Under the pieces are notes generated by a model. It had not been told where the DNA came from. It was given only the letters and a program-made list of their open reading frames with translations, and searched no databases. Position numbers and translations under genes: made by a program. Source: Bradyrhizobium guangzhouense (GTDB taxonomy: Bacteria > Pseudomonadota > Alphaproteobacteria > Rhizobiales > Xanthobacteraceae). Taken from it: a DNA stretch of 64,000 nt. Numbering within the stretch: position 1 is the stretch's first letter; every line of letters begins with the position of its first letter. The stretch spans positions 620,001 to 684,000 of the forward strand of contig NZ_CP030053.1 of assembly GCF_004114955.1 (NCBI RefSeq), in the 5' to 3' direction. Of the stretch, positions 45,455 to 54,881 are shown in pieces.

Positions 45455-46597
45455 TCACTTCAGCGTCAAAAATTCCACCCAGTTCGGCTTCTTGCCGGTG
45501 GCGTAGGATTTCAGCTTGCTCAGCGCGCCGCTGCTCTGGTCGATGGCATAGACCGTCATGCCGTCGGAGAGCTCGCCGACGGCGGCGAGGTAGTGGCCGG
45601 TGGGATCGATGTTGAAGCCGCGCGGCTGCTTCTCGGTCGGCACGCTGCCAACAGTGGTCAGCTTGCCGGATGATCCATCGACCTTGTAGGCGGTGAGCGT
45701 GTTGGTGGTGCGCTCCGAGGCGTAGAGGAAGCGGCCGTCCGGGGTGATGTGGATGTCGGCAGCCCAAGGCTTCTGACCAGAGTCTTTGCCGTTGAAGCCC
45801 TCGGGCAGCGCAGTGGTGCGCTGGATCTCGTTCCAGGCGCCGCTCTTGGCCTCGTAGCCGTACGCTGCGACGTCGCCGTTCAGCTCGTGAACGAGATAGA
45901 CGAACTTGCCATTGGGGTGGAACACGAAGTGCCGCGGCCCGGATTTCTCCGGCGTCTTGACGGCAGGCTGATCGCTCGGCGTCAGCGCGCCGGTGCCCGC
46001 ATCGAACGCAAAGCGCAGCACCTGGTCCGAACCGAGATTGGTCGCGAACACGAAGCGATTGTCGGGCGAAGGCAGGAAGGCATGCGCATTCAGCCCGGTC
46101 GGGATCACCTGCCTGGGCTCACCGACGACGCCATCAGCGGCAAGCGGATTCAGTGCGACCTTGTTGCCGCCATAGGAGGCGCTGAACAACACCTTGCCGC
46201 CGCGGTCGGTGGCGATGTTGGCCATGCTGTCGGCGAGCGGTCCGTTGCCGATATGGCTGAGGAGGCCCGTCTTCTGGTCGATCGCAAAGCTCACCGCAAC
46301 AAAGGGCTGCGAACGGATGCCGGCGATCAGCACGCGATGGTCCGGCGTGATCGCAAGCGGCGTCGAGGCGCCCGGCTTTTCGACGCCCGTGAAGGCGGCG
46401 GTCTGCACCGGCGTCATCTCGCCGTTCTCGGCAATCTTGAACACGCTGATGTCGTTGCTGTCGGCATTGCCGACATAGGCGAAGGTTTCGGCCATGCCGG
46501 CGCGGGCTCCCAAGACAAGGGCAAATGCAGTGAAGAGTGTGGTGACGATCGCTGCGTGCGACGATTTCGATGCGATTTGGCGTATCGGTTCGTTCAA
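45455..46597 (-). CDS. secreted lactonase-family beta-propeller protein (Pgl-like)
   Basis: TTG 46597, with GCAGGAGGG 6 nt upstream, gives a 380-residue protein. It begins with a signal peptide (HAAIVTTLFTAFALVLG, cleavage after MAE/AGMA) and then about seven blades of the 6-phosphogluconolactonase type: FAYVGNADSNDISVF, RFVFATNLGSDQVLRF, GKFVYLVHELNGDV, GRFLYASERTTNTLTAY and PRGFNIDPTGHYL. Because it is exported, hydrolysis of cytosolic 6-phosphogluconolactone is unlikely; an extracellular lactonase or binding role fits better. The open frame continues to 47179 but only the part from 46597 has coding character. Confidence 0.82.
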   Translation of the reverse strand: MNEPIRQIASKSSHAAIVTTLFTAFALVLGARAGMAETFAYVGNADSNDISVFKIAENGEMTPVQTAAFTGVEKPGASTPLAITPDHRVLIAGIRSQPFVAVSFAIDQKTGLLSHIGNGPLADSMANIATDRGGKVLFSASYGGNKVALNPLAADGVVGEPRQVIPTGLNAHAFLPSPDNRFVFATNLGSDQVLRFAFDAGTGALTPSDQPAVKTPEKSGPRHFVFHPNGKFVYLVHELNGDVAAYGYEAKSGAWNEIQRTTALPEGFNGKDSGQKPWAADIHITPDGRFLYASERTTNTLTAYKVDGSSGKLTTVGSVPTEKQPRGFNIDPTGHYLAAVGELSDGMTVYAIDQSSGALSKLKSYATGKKPNWVEFLTLK

Positions 46598-46722
46598 GGG
46601 CGCCCTCCTGCCGATGTGGCGTTGTCGTTTTTGCGGCAGAGGATAGCGGCTCGTATTCCCCGGCACCAAAATCCAGATGGGATCGATCGATGCCGAAATC
46701 GTATCGTTTCGTCCGGCCGCCG

Positions 46723-46860
46723 CTAATGCACCGCCGCCGTCAGGTCGCGCGAGGGCAGATGCGGGCCGGCTGCATGGTCGGGCGGACCGAGCACGGTCCA
46801 CACGGCGACCGCCACAATGGCTGATGTCAGGATGGTCCAGGCGACGAGTTGCTTCCGCAT
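46723..46860 (-). CDS. small single-pass membrane protein (45 aa)
   Basis: ATG 46860 gives MRKQLVAWTILTSAIVAVAV followed by a short polar, Pro/His-containing tail. One transmembrane helix with positive residues in front is the only visible feature. The ribosome site is weak. It lies in an otherwise gene-poor 870-bp stretch. Confidence 0.45.
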   Translation of the reverse strand: MRKQLVAWTILTSAIVAVAVWTVLGPPDHAAGPHLPSRDLTAAVH

Positions 46861-46998
46861 CAAGCCAAATCCGTCGAAAGATAGAGGCGCGCTGGCCATC
46901 GTGCACCGCAAAAGGCGACGCGGCTGTGAACTCGTTCACAGCCGAATGGCGCGCGAGCAAAATTACGAACCATTGCCGGCGTTGTGCATTGGTGCGGC

Positions 46999-47190
46999 AT
47001 GCCCCGCGAAAATGACCTCGAAGGCAAGCCCGACATGGGCGGCAAGCACGGCGGCCAGGCCGGCCAGCCCAAGTCGCCGCCGCGTCCGCGCGAAGGCGGG
47101 CGCGATGAAGATGTCGTGGCAAAGCGCCACACCGGTCAAGCCGATCAACCCGGCCCCAAGGTCTCGCCGACCAACACACGAAAGCGCTAA
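46999..47190 (+). CDS. small Gly/Pro/Lys-rich hypothetical protein (63 aa)
   Basis: From ATG 46999: MPRENDLEGKPDMGGKHGGQ and a basic, disordered-looking remainder ending in TNTRKR. Third codon positions are overwhelmingly G or C, as in the neighbouring true genes, which argues for real coding. No domain is recognised and no ribosome site is evident; an in-frame ATG at 46984 is an alternative. The remaining gap up to 47468 shows no further gene. Confidence 0.5.
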   Translation: MPRENDLEGKPDMGGKHGGQAGQPKSPPRPREGGRDEDVVAKRHTGQADQPGPKVSPTNTRKR

Positions 47191-47468
47191 GCTTTGCCTG
47201 CTATTGTTTAAGTCGCAGGCCCCGGCCAAGCGATCGTCAGGGAACGGCAGTTCCTTGGCGCCGCTACCCCGGTCCCGTGGACCGTGTCCTTGGTGTCGAG
47301 CAGTCGGCCTTGGCCGCGCTCCCACGTGCGCTGCACGGCGTTGATATTGCTAAATGAGAGTTCAGGGTTAACCACCGCTAACGGTTCCCGTCCCGAGCCA
47401 GATCGCTTTGAAGTTTCTTAAATTTTGCTGGGTTACCTCTCCCCTGACAGCGTGATCCGGGGAAAGAC

Positions 47469-48251
47469 ATGGGTAAGCGGGCCAAACGTGGAACGGCGAA
47501 AGCACTCGCACTACCCATGGCCGCGAGAGTTGCCATAGGCGCTGTCGCCATCGCCATCGTGGGGTACAGTTTGCTGTCTCGCCCTGCGGGTGTGCAATCG
47601 ACACAGAAGCCGTCCCAGCACCAGGCTCAGGCGTCGTCCTCGCCGGTTTACGTGGCAACACCTGCTCATGTCGCGGCGCCGGCTGCGGCGCCGATTCCAG
47701 CTCCAGCCCCGACCCCGGCGCCTCTGGTCGAGCCACCAAAAGCCGCTGAGGGTCCCGGCGCCTTTGTCCGCCAGGTGGTTGACTACACCAGCCATCAAAC
47801 GCCTGGCACCGTGATCGTCGATACCAAGAACACGTTCCTCTATTTCGTTCTGAACGACACGCAGGCGCTGCGCTACGGCATCGGTGTCGGCCGCGAAGGT
47901 TTCACTTGGTCCGGTGAGCAGACGGTGGCGCGCAAGACGGAATGGCCGGATTGGCGTCCGCCCACGGAGATGCTTGTGCGCCAGCCTTATCTGCCGCGGT
48001 TCATGGCAGGCGGCCCAGGCAACCCGCTCGGCGCCCGGGCCATGTATCTCGGCGAGACCGAATTCAGGATCCACGGCACCAACAAGCCGGATACGATCGG
48101 CAAGCGGGTCTCGTCGGGTTGCATCCGGCTGACCAATGAGGACGTCGTGGACCTCTATGAGCGGGTGAAAGTCGGAGCGAAAGTGATCGTGCTTCCGGCA
48201 ACCGCTGCGCAGATGCCGTCATCCAGATCGAAGCTCGCCGAGGCCCAGTAA
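47469..48251 (+). CDS. L,D-transpeptidase (YkuD/ErfK family)
   Basis: A protein of 260 residues with an N-terminal membrane anchor (ARVAIGAVAIAIVGYSLL), a long Ala/Pro linker (~40-95) and a YkuD domain (~105-250). The active-site motif is intact: H202-G-T-N and SSGCIRL with nucleophile C218. Such enzymes form 3-3 cross-links in peptidoglycan or attach proteins to it. ATG 47469 follows GGGGAAAG. It stands alone and is convergent with the GMC oxidoreductase. Confidence 0.9.
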   Translation: MGKRAKRGTAKALALPMAARVAIGAVAIAIVGYSLLSRPAGVQSTQKPSQHQAQASSSPVYVATPAHVAAPAAAPIPAPAPTPAPLVEPPKAAEGPGAFVRQVVDYTSHQTPGTVIVDTKNTFLYFVLNDTQALRYGIGVGREGFTWSGEQTVARKTEWPDWRPPTEMLVRQPYLPRFMAGGPGNPLGARAMYLGETEFRIHGTNKPDTIGKRVSSGCIRLTNEDVVDLYERVKVGAKVIVLPATAAQMPSSRSKLAEAQ

Positions 48252-48270
48252 TTCGCTCCTCCGCTGCGCA

Positions 48271-49968
48271 TCACTGCATCATCGCCGCAGCGATCTTCTC
48301 CGCCGACATCAGCACCGGAAAATTGGTGTTGGCACAGGGCACCACCGGGAAGATCGAGGCGTCGACGACGCGCAGGCCCTGAATGCCCTTGACCCGGCCC
48401 TGGGTGTCGACGACGGCCATCGGATCGTCGGCCCGGCCCATGCGGCATGAGCAGGAGGCGTGCCACACGCCGATGGTGGCCTTGCGCACGAAGGCTTCCA
48501 GCGCCTCGTCGTTGTTGATCACGTCATCGAAGGTAAAGCCCTCGACCACGAAATTGTCGATCAGGTAGTGGCGCAGCGCCGCCGGCCCGTCCATCATGGC
48601 CGCGGCGACCCTGGTCAGGATCTTGTTTTGGGTGTTGACCACGCCGATCTTGCGCACCTTGTCGGTGTAGGCGGCCGGAAACGGCTTGTCCGTGACCTTC
48701 TTGACGATGTCGCTCATCTGAATCGCCGCCATCTTGCGGAAGCCGCTCATCAGGCGGTCGAGGTCGCGCCGGTCGGACAACAGATTGAACTCGACGATCG
48801 GTTCAGCCGTGGGCTCGCGCGAGGCGAGCTTCACCTGTCCCGTCTCGGAATACGTCTTGTTGACGAAGGTGAGCAGCGAGCCGATCTGCGCGCCGACCGC
48901 GTGCCAGGCCGATTTGGAGAGCACGACGACGAACATGTCGCCCTTCGGCACGCCTTCAAGTCCCGACGAGTAACGCAGGCCAAGCTGCATGTGCCGCCTG
49001 GTGTGCTCGTTCATGCGCGCGCCGCGGCGAACAAAGGACGACAGCGAGATCGAAGGATGGTCCATCAGGCGCTGGCCGACGCCGGCGAGCCCCATCAGCA
49101 CCGGAATGCCCATGTCCTTGAGGTGGCCCACCGGACCGATGCCGGCGCGCAGGAGATGCGCGGGCGAATGGATCGCGCCCGAGGAGAGGATGATCTCGCG
49201 GCCGCGGAATTCCTGCTCGCGTCCGTCGATGTCAGCCTTCACGCCGACGCATTGTGTGCCTTCGAAGATCAGCTCTCGAACCTGCGTGTTGGTGGAGATG
49301 GTGAGATTGGCGCGCTTGCGGGTGTCGCGATCGAGATAGCCCATCGCGGCCGAGACGCGCTGCTCGGCCTGGTTGGAATGCGTCACCGCGAAATAGCCGT
49401 CGACGAACTCGCCGTTCTGGTCGGCCACGTAGGGATGGCCGGCTTGATCGAAGGCGTCGGCGAACGCCTGCGAGTGCTTCGTCCAGTGCTCCCTGGGAAT
49501 GCGGCGGACGGGAATTTTCCCGTCCTTGCCGTGATACGGGCCGTCGAAATCGAGATCGCGCTCCACCTTCTTGAAGAAGGGCAGCACGTCGGCCCATGCC
49601 CAGCCCTCGGCGCCCCGCGCCTGCCATTCGTCATAATCGGTCGGCGCGCCGCGATTGGCCATCTGGCCGTTGATCGACGAGCCGCCGCCGAGCACGCGGG
49701 CCTGCTCGTATTTGCGCAAGGGCGGACGCGCTTCGTTCGGATTGTTGTGGCTGACGACCTGGGTCGTGACCTTCAGCTCGGTCCAGTGAAAGCGCGGATC
49801 GAAATAGGCGGTGCCCGGATAGCTGTCTCTGATTTCGGCCGGCTCGTTGCCGGGTGGTGTGTCCTGTCCGGCTTCGCAGAGCAGGACCTTGTTGGCGCTC
49901 CTGGCGGAGAGCCGGTGGGCCAGCACGGACCCTGCCGAGCCGCCGCCCACGATAATGTAGTCGTACAC
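48271..49968 (-). CDS. GMC-family FAD oxidoreductase (choline/alcohol dehydrogenase-like)
   Basis: GTG 49968 with AGAGGAA upstream gives 565 residues that begin with the FAD motif VYDYIIVGGGSAGSVLA. Other GMC signatures are GGGSSINGQMANRG, SSGAIHSPAHLLRAGIGP and, at the C-terminus, WHASCSCRMG with the catalytic His, followed by VVDASIFPVVP. It oxidises a primary alcohol, sugar or similar, but the substrate is not readable. Codons before 49968 lack conservation. It is followed by the end of the L,D-transpeptidase on the opposite strand. Confidence 0.87.
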   Translation of the reverse strand: MYDYIIVGGGSAGSVLAHRLSARSANKVLLCEAGQDTPPGNEPAEIRDSYPGTAYFDPRFHWTELKVTTQVVSHNNPNEARPPLRKYEQARVLGGGSSINGQMANRGAPTDYDEWQARGAEGWAWADVLPFFKKVERDLDFDGPYHGKDGKIPVRRIPREHWTKHSQAFADAFDQAGHPYVADQNGEFVDGYFAVTHSNQAEQRVSAAMGYLDRDTRKRANLTISTNTQVRELIFEGTQCVGVKADIDGREQEFRGREIILSSGAIHSPAHLLRAGIGPVGHLKDMGIPVLMGLAGVGQRLMDHPSISLSSFVRRGARMNEHTRRHMQLGLRYSSGLEGVPKGDMFVVVLSKSAWHAVGAQIGSLLTFVNKTYSETGQVKLASREPTAEPIVEFNLLSDRRDLDRLMSGFRKMAAIQMSDIVKKVTDKPFPAAYTDKVRKIGVVNTQNKILTRVAAAMMDGPAALRHYLIDNFVVEGFTFDDVINNDEALEAFVRKATIGVWHASCSCRMGRADDPMAVVDTQGRVKGIQGLRVVDASIFPVVPCANTNFPVLMSAEKIAAAMMQ

Positions 49969-50064
49969 GATTGGCGTTTCCTCTTGTTCTTGTCGCAAGA
50001 GGGTAACGTGGAAATATCGCGAGGTCACGCCCCGCCCATGCAGGCGCTGGGTTGCGTCAAGACG

Positions 50065-50325
50065 CTATTGCAAAACCTTGGGCATCACGACGACGACATC
50101 GACCTGCCGGTTCATCACCCGCGACGCGACGGCGGCGATGAGCGGCGAGTAGCTGTCCTCGATGTCGGAGGCGACGTCCTCGTTCCTGGCGAAAGCGTAG
50201 AGCATCGTGCCCTCGATCTCGTCGAAGCGGATGCCCGCAAAGACGTGATCGAACGTCTCGGCGCCGACAATGCCGGCCATCAGCGCCTGGATGGCCTGGT
50301 CCTGAACGCGTGTGAGCTTCATCAT
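50065..50325 (-). CDS. small hypothetical protein (86 aa)
   Basis: Two adjacent ATGs (50325 and 50322) could start MMKLTRVQDQAIQALMAGIV, followed by AETFDHVFAGIRFDEIEGTM and a C-terminal MNRQVDVVVVMPKVL. The repetition of Asp/Glu/Ala and a hydrophobic end suggest a compact helical-beta protein. The ribosome site is weak. The frame extends 38 codons upstream without coding character. No family recognised. Confidence 0.55.
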   Translation of the reverse strand: MMKLTRVQDQAIQALMAGIVGAETFDHVFAGIRFDEIEGTMLYAFARNEDVASDIEDSYSPLIAAVASRVMNRQVDVVVVMPKVLQ

Positions 50326-50448
50326 GCCGATGAGATATGGAAGCGCCGCGCGAATACAAGATGCGGTAAAAGTAGTTGGGGGCAGTCCGAGGTTGGGAAA
50401 AGCATCCACCGGCGCTCGCAGAGCGGCGGCTTTACCCACCGAAAGCTG

Positions 50449-50552
50449 TCATTCCGGGGCGATGCGCAGCATCGAACCCGGAATCCATCGAGCCGCAGAG
50501 TCGGTGGATGAATGGATTCCGGGCTCGCGCCTCGCGGCGCGCCCCGGAATGA
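50449..50552. repeat. family B intergenic palindromic element, copy 2
   Basis: TCATTCCGGGGCG (50449-50461) pairs exactly with CGCCCCGGAATGA (50540-50552), and CGATGCGCAGCATCG forms an inner hairpin next to the left arm. It matches copy 1 at 32910-33010 in arms, inner hairpin and the GGATTCCGGGCTCGCG segment. It lies between two minus-strand hypothetical genes. Confidence 0.85.
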
Positions 50553-50568
50553 CAACGGAGGATAAGCC

Positions 50569-50928
50569 TCACGTCATGCTGCCGGGCATGAAGCAGCGGA
50601 TGACGGCGCGACCGTTGATGTAGTAAGGCCAGACGATGGTGCGGCCGACGCGGTTCGGCTCAGTGATCACGGTGTCGTCAGGCACCTCGATCCATTCGCC
50701 CTGGATCCTGACGCGGTAGTGCCCACCGCGCGTGTCCCAATCGACGTCGTCGAGCGCGGTGCCGTCGGCGTCCGCGCAGCAGGGACCGCCGCCCTTGCTG
50801 TGCAGGCTCTCGAACCAGCCCTTGAGCGGTGAGTTCGCAAAGCGGCCATCGTCGCGGGCGTTCGCGGGAGGACCGGTCAGGGCGGCAACAGCAATGAAGA
50901 GGGTCATCCGGAGATGCGCATTCGCCAT
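50569..50928 (-). CDS. small secreted hypothetical protein (119 aa)
   Basis: A signal peptide (MTLFIAVAALTGPPANA) precedes a ~90-residue mature domain. It contains SLHSKGGGPCCADADG with an adjacent cysteine pair, and later GEWIEVPDDTVITEPNR and YYINGRAVIRCFMPG. I remember similar proteins as frequent, uncharacterised periplasmic proteins of bradyrhizobia. No enzymatic motif is visible. Confidence 0.7.
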   Translation of the reverse strand: MANAHLRMTLFIAVAALTGPPANARDDGRFANSPLKGWFESLHSKGGGPCCADADGTALDDVDWDTRGGHYRVRIQGEWIEVPDDTVITEPNRVGRTIVWPYYINGRAVIRCFMPGSMT

Positions 50929-51313
50929 GTCGCCTCGCTCTGTCTGCGCAGACGCGCACGCGCGCAGGCGAAAGCGGCCTGCAAGTGCGCGTGATGCAAT
51001 GTCGGCTGACGTCCGCCGGTCGGGTTCCGGTCGTTGCAGCAGCGCTATAACCGCAAACTGCTCGGTTCGATCCTATTTTCCGGACGGCGCGGCCTTTGAA
51101 ATGCGCAAACATTGCCAATCCTGGCCACACCGGACTGTTCACAAACGGTCCCGCGGACGATAGGCTGAATGCCATTCTTGACTGCGCCGGATGCGGCGCC
51201 GCCATTTTGCTTACGGACATTGCCGTGCGGCAGTATTGGGTCACTCATTCATTGCGGATGCCGCTTGCCGGAGACGCTGTCGGACGGTTTGAACGCGTGA
51301 GCCGGAGACAGCG
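50929..51313. other. 385-bp divergent intergenic region
   Basis: Lies between the secreted hypothetical gene and the GAF kinase gene. No repeat family or small gene is seen. The right half (51060-51240) is less GC-rich and probably contains the kinase operon promoter. Confidence 0.4.
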
Positions 51314-54300
51314 ATGAAGCGAGGGCGATCGGGCTCGAAGTCTTCGGCGCGTCCACCCACATCCAGGGTCAAAAAGCCCGGCCTCCGGGAGCCGGCGCCA
51401 CGCGCCAAGGCCGCGCCACGCGCCAAGGCCGCGCCGCGCGAGCAGAAGACCTCGGTCGCGGCAGAAAATGCGCGGCTGAAAATTCTGCTGGAGGCCGCCC
51501 GGCTGCAGCAACAGGCCAGCGCCGAGATCCTGCGCGCGATCGCCGAGGCCGGCGGCGACGTCGCGCGTCCCTTGCAACAGATTGCCGAGACCATGGCACG
51601 GCTGTTCGCGGCACCAAGCGTGTCGGTGCAACTCGCCGAAGGTCGCGAGTTCACGCAGGAATATCGCGTCGGCTCGATCGCGCAGCGTATCGGCTCGGCC
51701 TATCCGCGCTCCAACATTAAGGTCGGCGGACGAAATCTGCCCGGCACCGTGGTTGCCGAGAACAGGCAAATCCACATTCCGGACCTCGATCATCTCGATC
51801 CCTCGATGGCCGACTTCCCGGGCCTGCCCCATGCCCGGGCCGGGGGCGCCCGCGTCGTGTGCGGCACGCCGCTGCGACGCGAGGGCAGAGCGATCGGCGC
51901 GCTCATCGTCTTTCGCGATCAGCTCCTGCCCTTCACCGACGAGGAGCTTGCGCTGCTGCAGAGCGTGGCCGACCAGGCCGTGATCGCGATCGAGAACGCG
52001 CGGCTGTTCAACGAAAAGAGGGACGCGCTGGCCCGGCAGACGGCGACCTCCGATATCCTGCGCGTCATCAGCCAGTCCCCGACGGATGCCCAACCGGTCT
52101 TCGACGTAATTGCCCAGACGGCCATCCGGCTGCTCGGGTGCCACCGCGCCTTCATTCAACGCTGCGACGACGAGTGCTTCTGGACCGTGACCTGGTGGGG
52201 CGCGGAGGGTCGGCTTCCGCTTGCCAACACGCCGCGCGTCAAGATCGACCCCGCAGCCAACTTCCCCTCGCGGGCAATCGTCCAGAAGGAGACTGTGCAT
52301 CTGCCCGATTGGTCGCTGCTCGAACTGCCGCCCCACGAACGTATGATCCGCGACAGACTGGGGCTTCAAACCGCGCTGTTCATGCCACTGCTTCGCGACA
52401 ACAAGTGCATCGGTCTGCTTTCGGTCGCCGGAACGCGCCCGAACATGTTTGGAGAAAATGAAATTGCACTGGCCGAATCGTTCCGCGACCAGGCCCTGAT
52501 CGCGATCGAGAACGTACGCCTGTTCGACGAGGTGCAGTCCAAGGCGGGCGATCTGGCGGAGGCGCTGCAACAGCAGACTGCGACCGCCGACGTGCTCAAG
52601 GTCATCAGCCGCTCCGCCTTCGATCTTCAGACGGTGCTCGAGACACTGACGCATTCCGCGGTCGAGTTGAGCGGCACCTCGAACGGCGCCATCTTCCTGC
52701 GTGACGGTGACGTCTTCCGCTATCGCGCCTCGTCCCGCGGCGATTCAAATCCCGTATGGCTGAAGTGGCTGGAAGATCATCCCCAGCGAGCAGGTCGGAA
52801 CACCGCGACGGCCCGGGCGATCGCAACCGGCAAGGTCGCCGCTGTTGCCGACGTGCTGGCCGATCCCGAAGTGGACCTTCCGGCGACGCCGCTCGCCGGC
52901 ATCCGCGCGGCGCTCAGCGTGCCGCTGCTTCGCGACGGCAAGGTCGAGGGCGTGATGACGCTGACGCGCCAGGTTCCAGGACCGTTCACGGATCGCCAGA
53001 TCGATCTGGTTCAGACGTTTGCCGACCAGGCGGTGATCGCCATCGAGAACGCCCGGCTGCTCGACGAGATCCAGGCCAAGACACGCGATCTCTCGGAGGC
53101 GCTGACCTACCAGACCGGAAGCGCCAACATCCTGAACGTCATCGCCTCGTCGCCGACCGACGTGGCACCGGTGCTGAAGGCGATTGTCGAGAACGCCTGC
53201 GAACTCTGCGAAGCAGATGATGCGATCGTCTATCTCAGTGATGGGCAATATCTTCGTTTCAGCGCCCATCATGGACCACTTGAGTTCAACGTGGAAAAGT
53301 GGCCCATAGACCGGGCTTCGGCCGCGGGGCGCGCCTTCGTGGATCGGGAGTCCGTGCACATCCACGACGTCTTATCCAAACAGGGCGAGCAGGTTCCGGC
53401 AGGACAACTCGCGGCTCGTCGTATCGGCGTTCGCACCATGTTGAGCGTGCCCCTGTTGCGCAAGGGCGAGAGCATCGGAACAATCGTGCTGCGTCGCACC
53501 CAAGTGCATCCGTTCAGCGGCAAGCAGATCGCCCTGCTGAAAACCTTTGCCGACCAGGCAGTGATCGCGCTCGGCAATGTCCGCCTGTTCGAGCAAGTGC
53601 AGGCGAAGACGCGCGAGCTCGAGCACTCGCTTGAAGACCTCCGCACCGCGCAGGACCGCCTGGTCCAGACCGAGAAGCTGGCGTCGCTCGGCCAGCTCAC
53701 CGCAGGCATCGCGCACGAGATCAAGAACCCGCTCAACTTCGTCAATAATTTTTCGGCGCTTTCGCTCGATCTCACCGACGAGCTCAAGGACCTTCTTGCG
53801 AAGGCGGAGCTGGCCGAGGAGCTTCGCAAGGACATCGACGAGCTGACGGAGCTTTTGAAGGACAATCTGGCCAAGGTCGTCCGACACGGCAAGCGCGCGG
53901 ACTCCATCGTCAAGAACATGCTGCTGCATTCGCGCGAAGGTTCTGGCGATCACCGCCCGGCCGACATCAACGCGCTGGTCGACGAGAGCCTGAACCTCGC
54001 CTATCACGGCGCGCGGGCGGAGAACGCCGCGTTCCAGGTGACACTTCAGCGCGATTTCGACCCCGTCGCGGGCCTGGTCGAGGTGTTCCCGCAGGAAATC
54101 ACGCGCGTGCTGCTGAATCTGATTTCGAACGGATTTTACGCCGTCAGCAAGCGCAAGGCGGCGCCGAGCGAAGCGGCGGACTTCAAGCCTCTGGTGACGG
54201 CGACCACCCGCGCGCGCGGTGATCAAGTCGAAATCCGTATCCGCGACAACGGCACCGGCATTCCGCCCGAGGCCAGGGAGAAGATCTTCAATCCGTTCTT

Positions 54301-54478
54301 CACGACCAAGCCCGCCGGCGAAGGCACTGGATTGGGGTTGTCGATGAGTCACGACATCATCGTGAAGCAACACGGCGGCTCGATCGCGGTCGAGACGGAG
54401 CCGGGCGAATTCACCGAGTTCATCGTCACCCTGCGGCGCAAGAGCGCAGCGCAAAAGCTACCCGGAGAAGCAAGGTGA
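51314..54478 (+). CDS. multi-GAF sensor histidine kinase
   Basis: A soluble kinase of 1054 residues. The N-terminus is basic with a perfectly repeated RAKAAP unit (~30-42) and then a coiled coil. Four successive GAF-type domains follow (~75-230, 250-410, 430-590, 605-765), each ending in a very similar helix such as [14 protein letters not shown]. HisKA has H801 in [14 protein letters not shown], and the HATPase has [20 protein letters not shown]. No membrane helix, so it senses cytosolic signals. Its TGA overlaps the GTG of the following response regulator (GTGA), so they form a two-component pair, and an ABC_sub_bind gene continues the operon. Confidence 0.9.
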   Translation: MKRGRSGSKSSARPPTSRVKKPGLREPAPRAKAAPRAKAAPREQKTSVAAENARLKILLEAARLQQQASAEILRAIAEAGGDVARPLQQIAETMARLFAAPSVSVQLAEGREFTQEYRVGSIAQRIGSAYPRSNIKVGGRNLPGTVVAENRQIHIPDLDHLDPSMADFPGLPHARAGGARVVCGTPLRREGRAIGALIVFRDQLLPFTDEELALLQSVADQAVIAIENARLFNEKRDALARQTATSDILRVISQSPTDAQPVFDVIAQTAIRLLGCHRAFIQRCDDECFWTVTWWGAEGRLPLANTPRVKIDPAANFPSRAIVQKETVHLPDWSLLELPPHERMIRDRLGLQTALFMPLLRDNKCIGLLSVAGTRPNMFGENEIALAESFRDQALIAIENVRLFDEVQSKAGDLAEALQQQTATADVLKVISRSAFDLQTVLETLTHSAVELSGTSNGAIFLRDGDVFRYRASSRGDSNPVWLKWLEDHPQRAGRNTATARAIATGKVAAVADVLADPEVDLPATPLAGIRAALSVPLLRDGKVEGVMTLTRQVPGPFTDRQIDLVQTFADQAVIAIENARLLDEIQAKTRDLSEALTYQTGSANILNVIASSPTDVAPVLKAIVENACELCEADDAIVYLSDGQYLRFSAHHGPLEFNVEKWPIDRASAAGRAFVDRESVHIHDVLSKQGEQVPAGQLAARRIGVRTMLSVPLLRKGESIGTIVLRRTQVHPFSGKQIALLKTFADQAVIALGNVRLFEQVQAKTRELEHSLEDLRTAQDRLVQTEKLASLGQLTAGIAHEIKNPLNFVNNFSALSLDLTDELKDLLAKAELAEELRKDIDELTELLKDNLAKVVRHGKRADSIVKNMLLHSREGSGDHRPADINALVDESLNLAYHGARAENAAFQVTLQRDFDPVAGLVEVFPQEITRVLLNLISNGFYAVSKRKAAPSEAADFKPLVTATTRARGDQVEIRIRDNGTGIPPEAREKIFNPFFTTKPAGEGTGLGLSMSHDIIVKQHGGSIAVETEPGEFTEFIVTLRRKSAAQKLPGEAR

Positions 54479-54864
54479 GCACTTACATTCTCGTGGTCGA
54501 CGACGAGCCGGACGTCGAGAGCATGTTTCGTCAGCATTTCCGGCGCGATCTGCGTGCCAGCCGGTTCGTGATGGAATTTGCCAATTCGGCGCTGGCGGCG
54601 CTCGAACAGGTCAAGGCCATCGCCGATCCGTCGCTGATCCTGATTCTGTCGGACATCAACATGCCCGGCATGAGTGGATTGGAGATGCTGGCCCAGGTGA
54701 AGACGGCGCGGCCCAATGTGCCTGTCATCATGATCACCGCCTATGGCGACGACGGGACGAAAAGGAAAGCGGCTGAACTCGGCGCGGCCGGTCTGTTGAC
54801 CAAGCCCATTGATTTCGGCCTGCTCCGTCAGGAGATCGATGTGCGGTTGAGCCACGCATCGTAA
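54475..54864 (+). CDS. single-domain response regulator, partner of the GAF kinase
   Basis: A 129-residue receiver starting at GTG 54475, which overlaps the kinase stop. VVDDEPDVESMF supplies the acidic pocket, phospho-acceptor D60 is in LSDINMPGMSG, and ITAYGDD and LTKPIDF supply the Thr and Lys positions. There is no output domain. Phosphorylation by the upstream kinase is nearly certain from the gene order; the downstream effect is unknown. Confidence 0.9.
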   Translation: MSTYILVVDDEPDVESMFRQHFRRDLRASRFVMEFANSALAALEQVKAIADPSLILILSDINMPGMSGLEMLAQVKTARPNVPVIMITAYGDDGTKRKAAELGAAGLLTKPIDFGLLRQEIDVRLSHAS

Positions 54865-54881
54865 GAGAGGGATGGGAGCGG

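Noticed and set aside
46598..47179. Upstream extension of the lactonase frame
   Set aside because: No conserved sequence; TTG 46597 has a strong ribosome site and gives a signal peptide.
48460..50511. 683-codon open frame antisense to the GMC oxidoreductase
   Set aside because: Shadow frame of a GC-rich gene; no domain or signal sequence and the true gene is clear.
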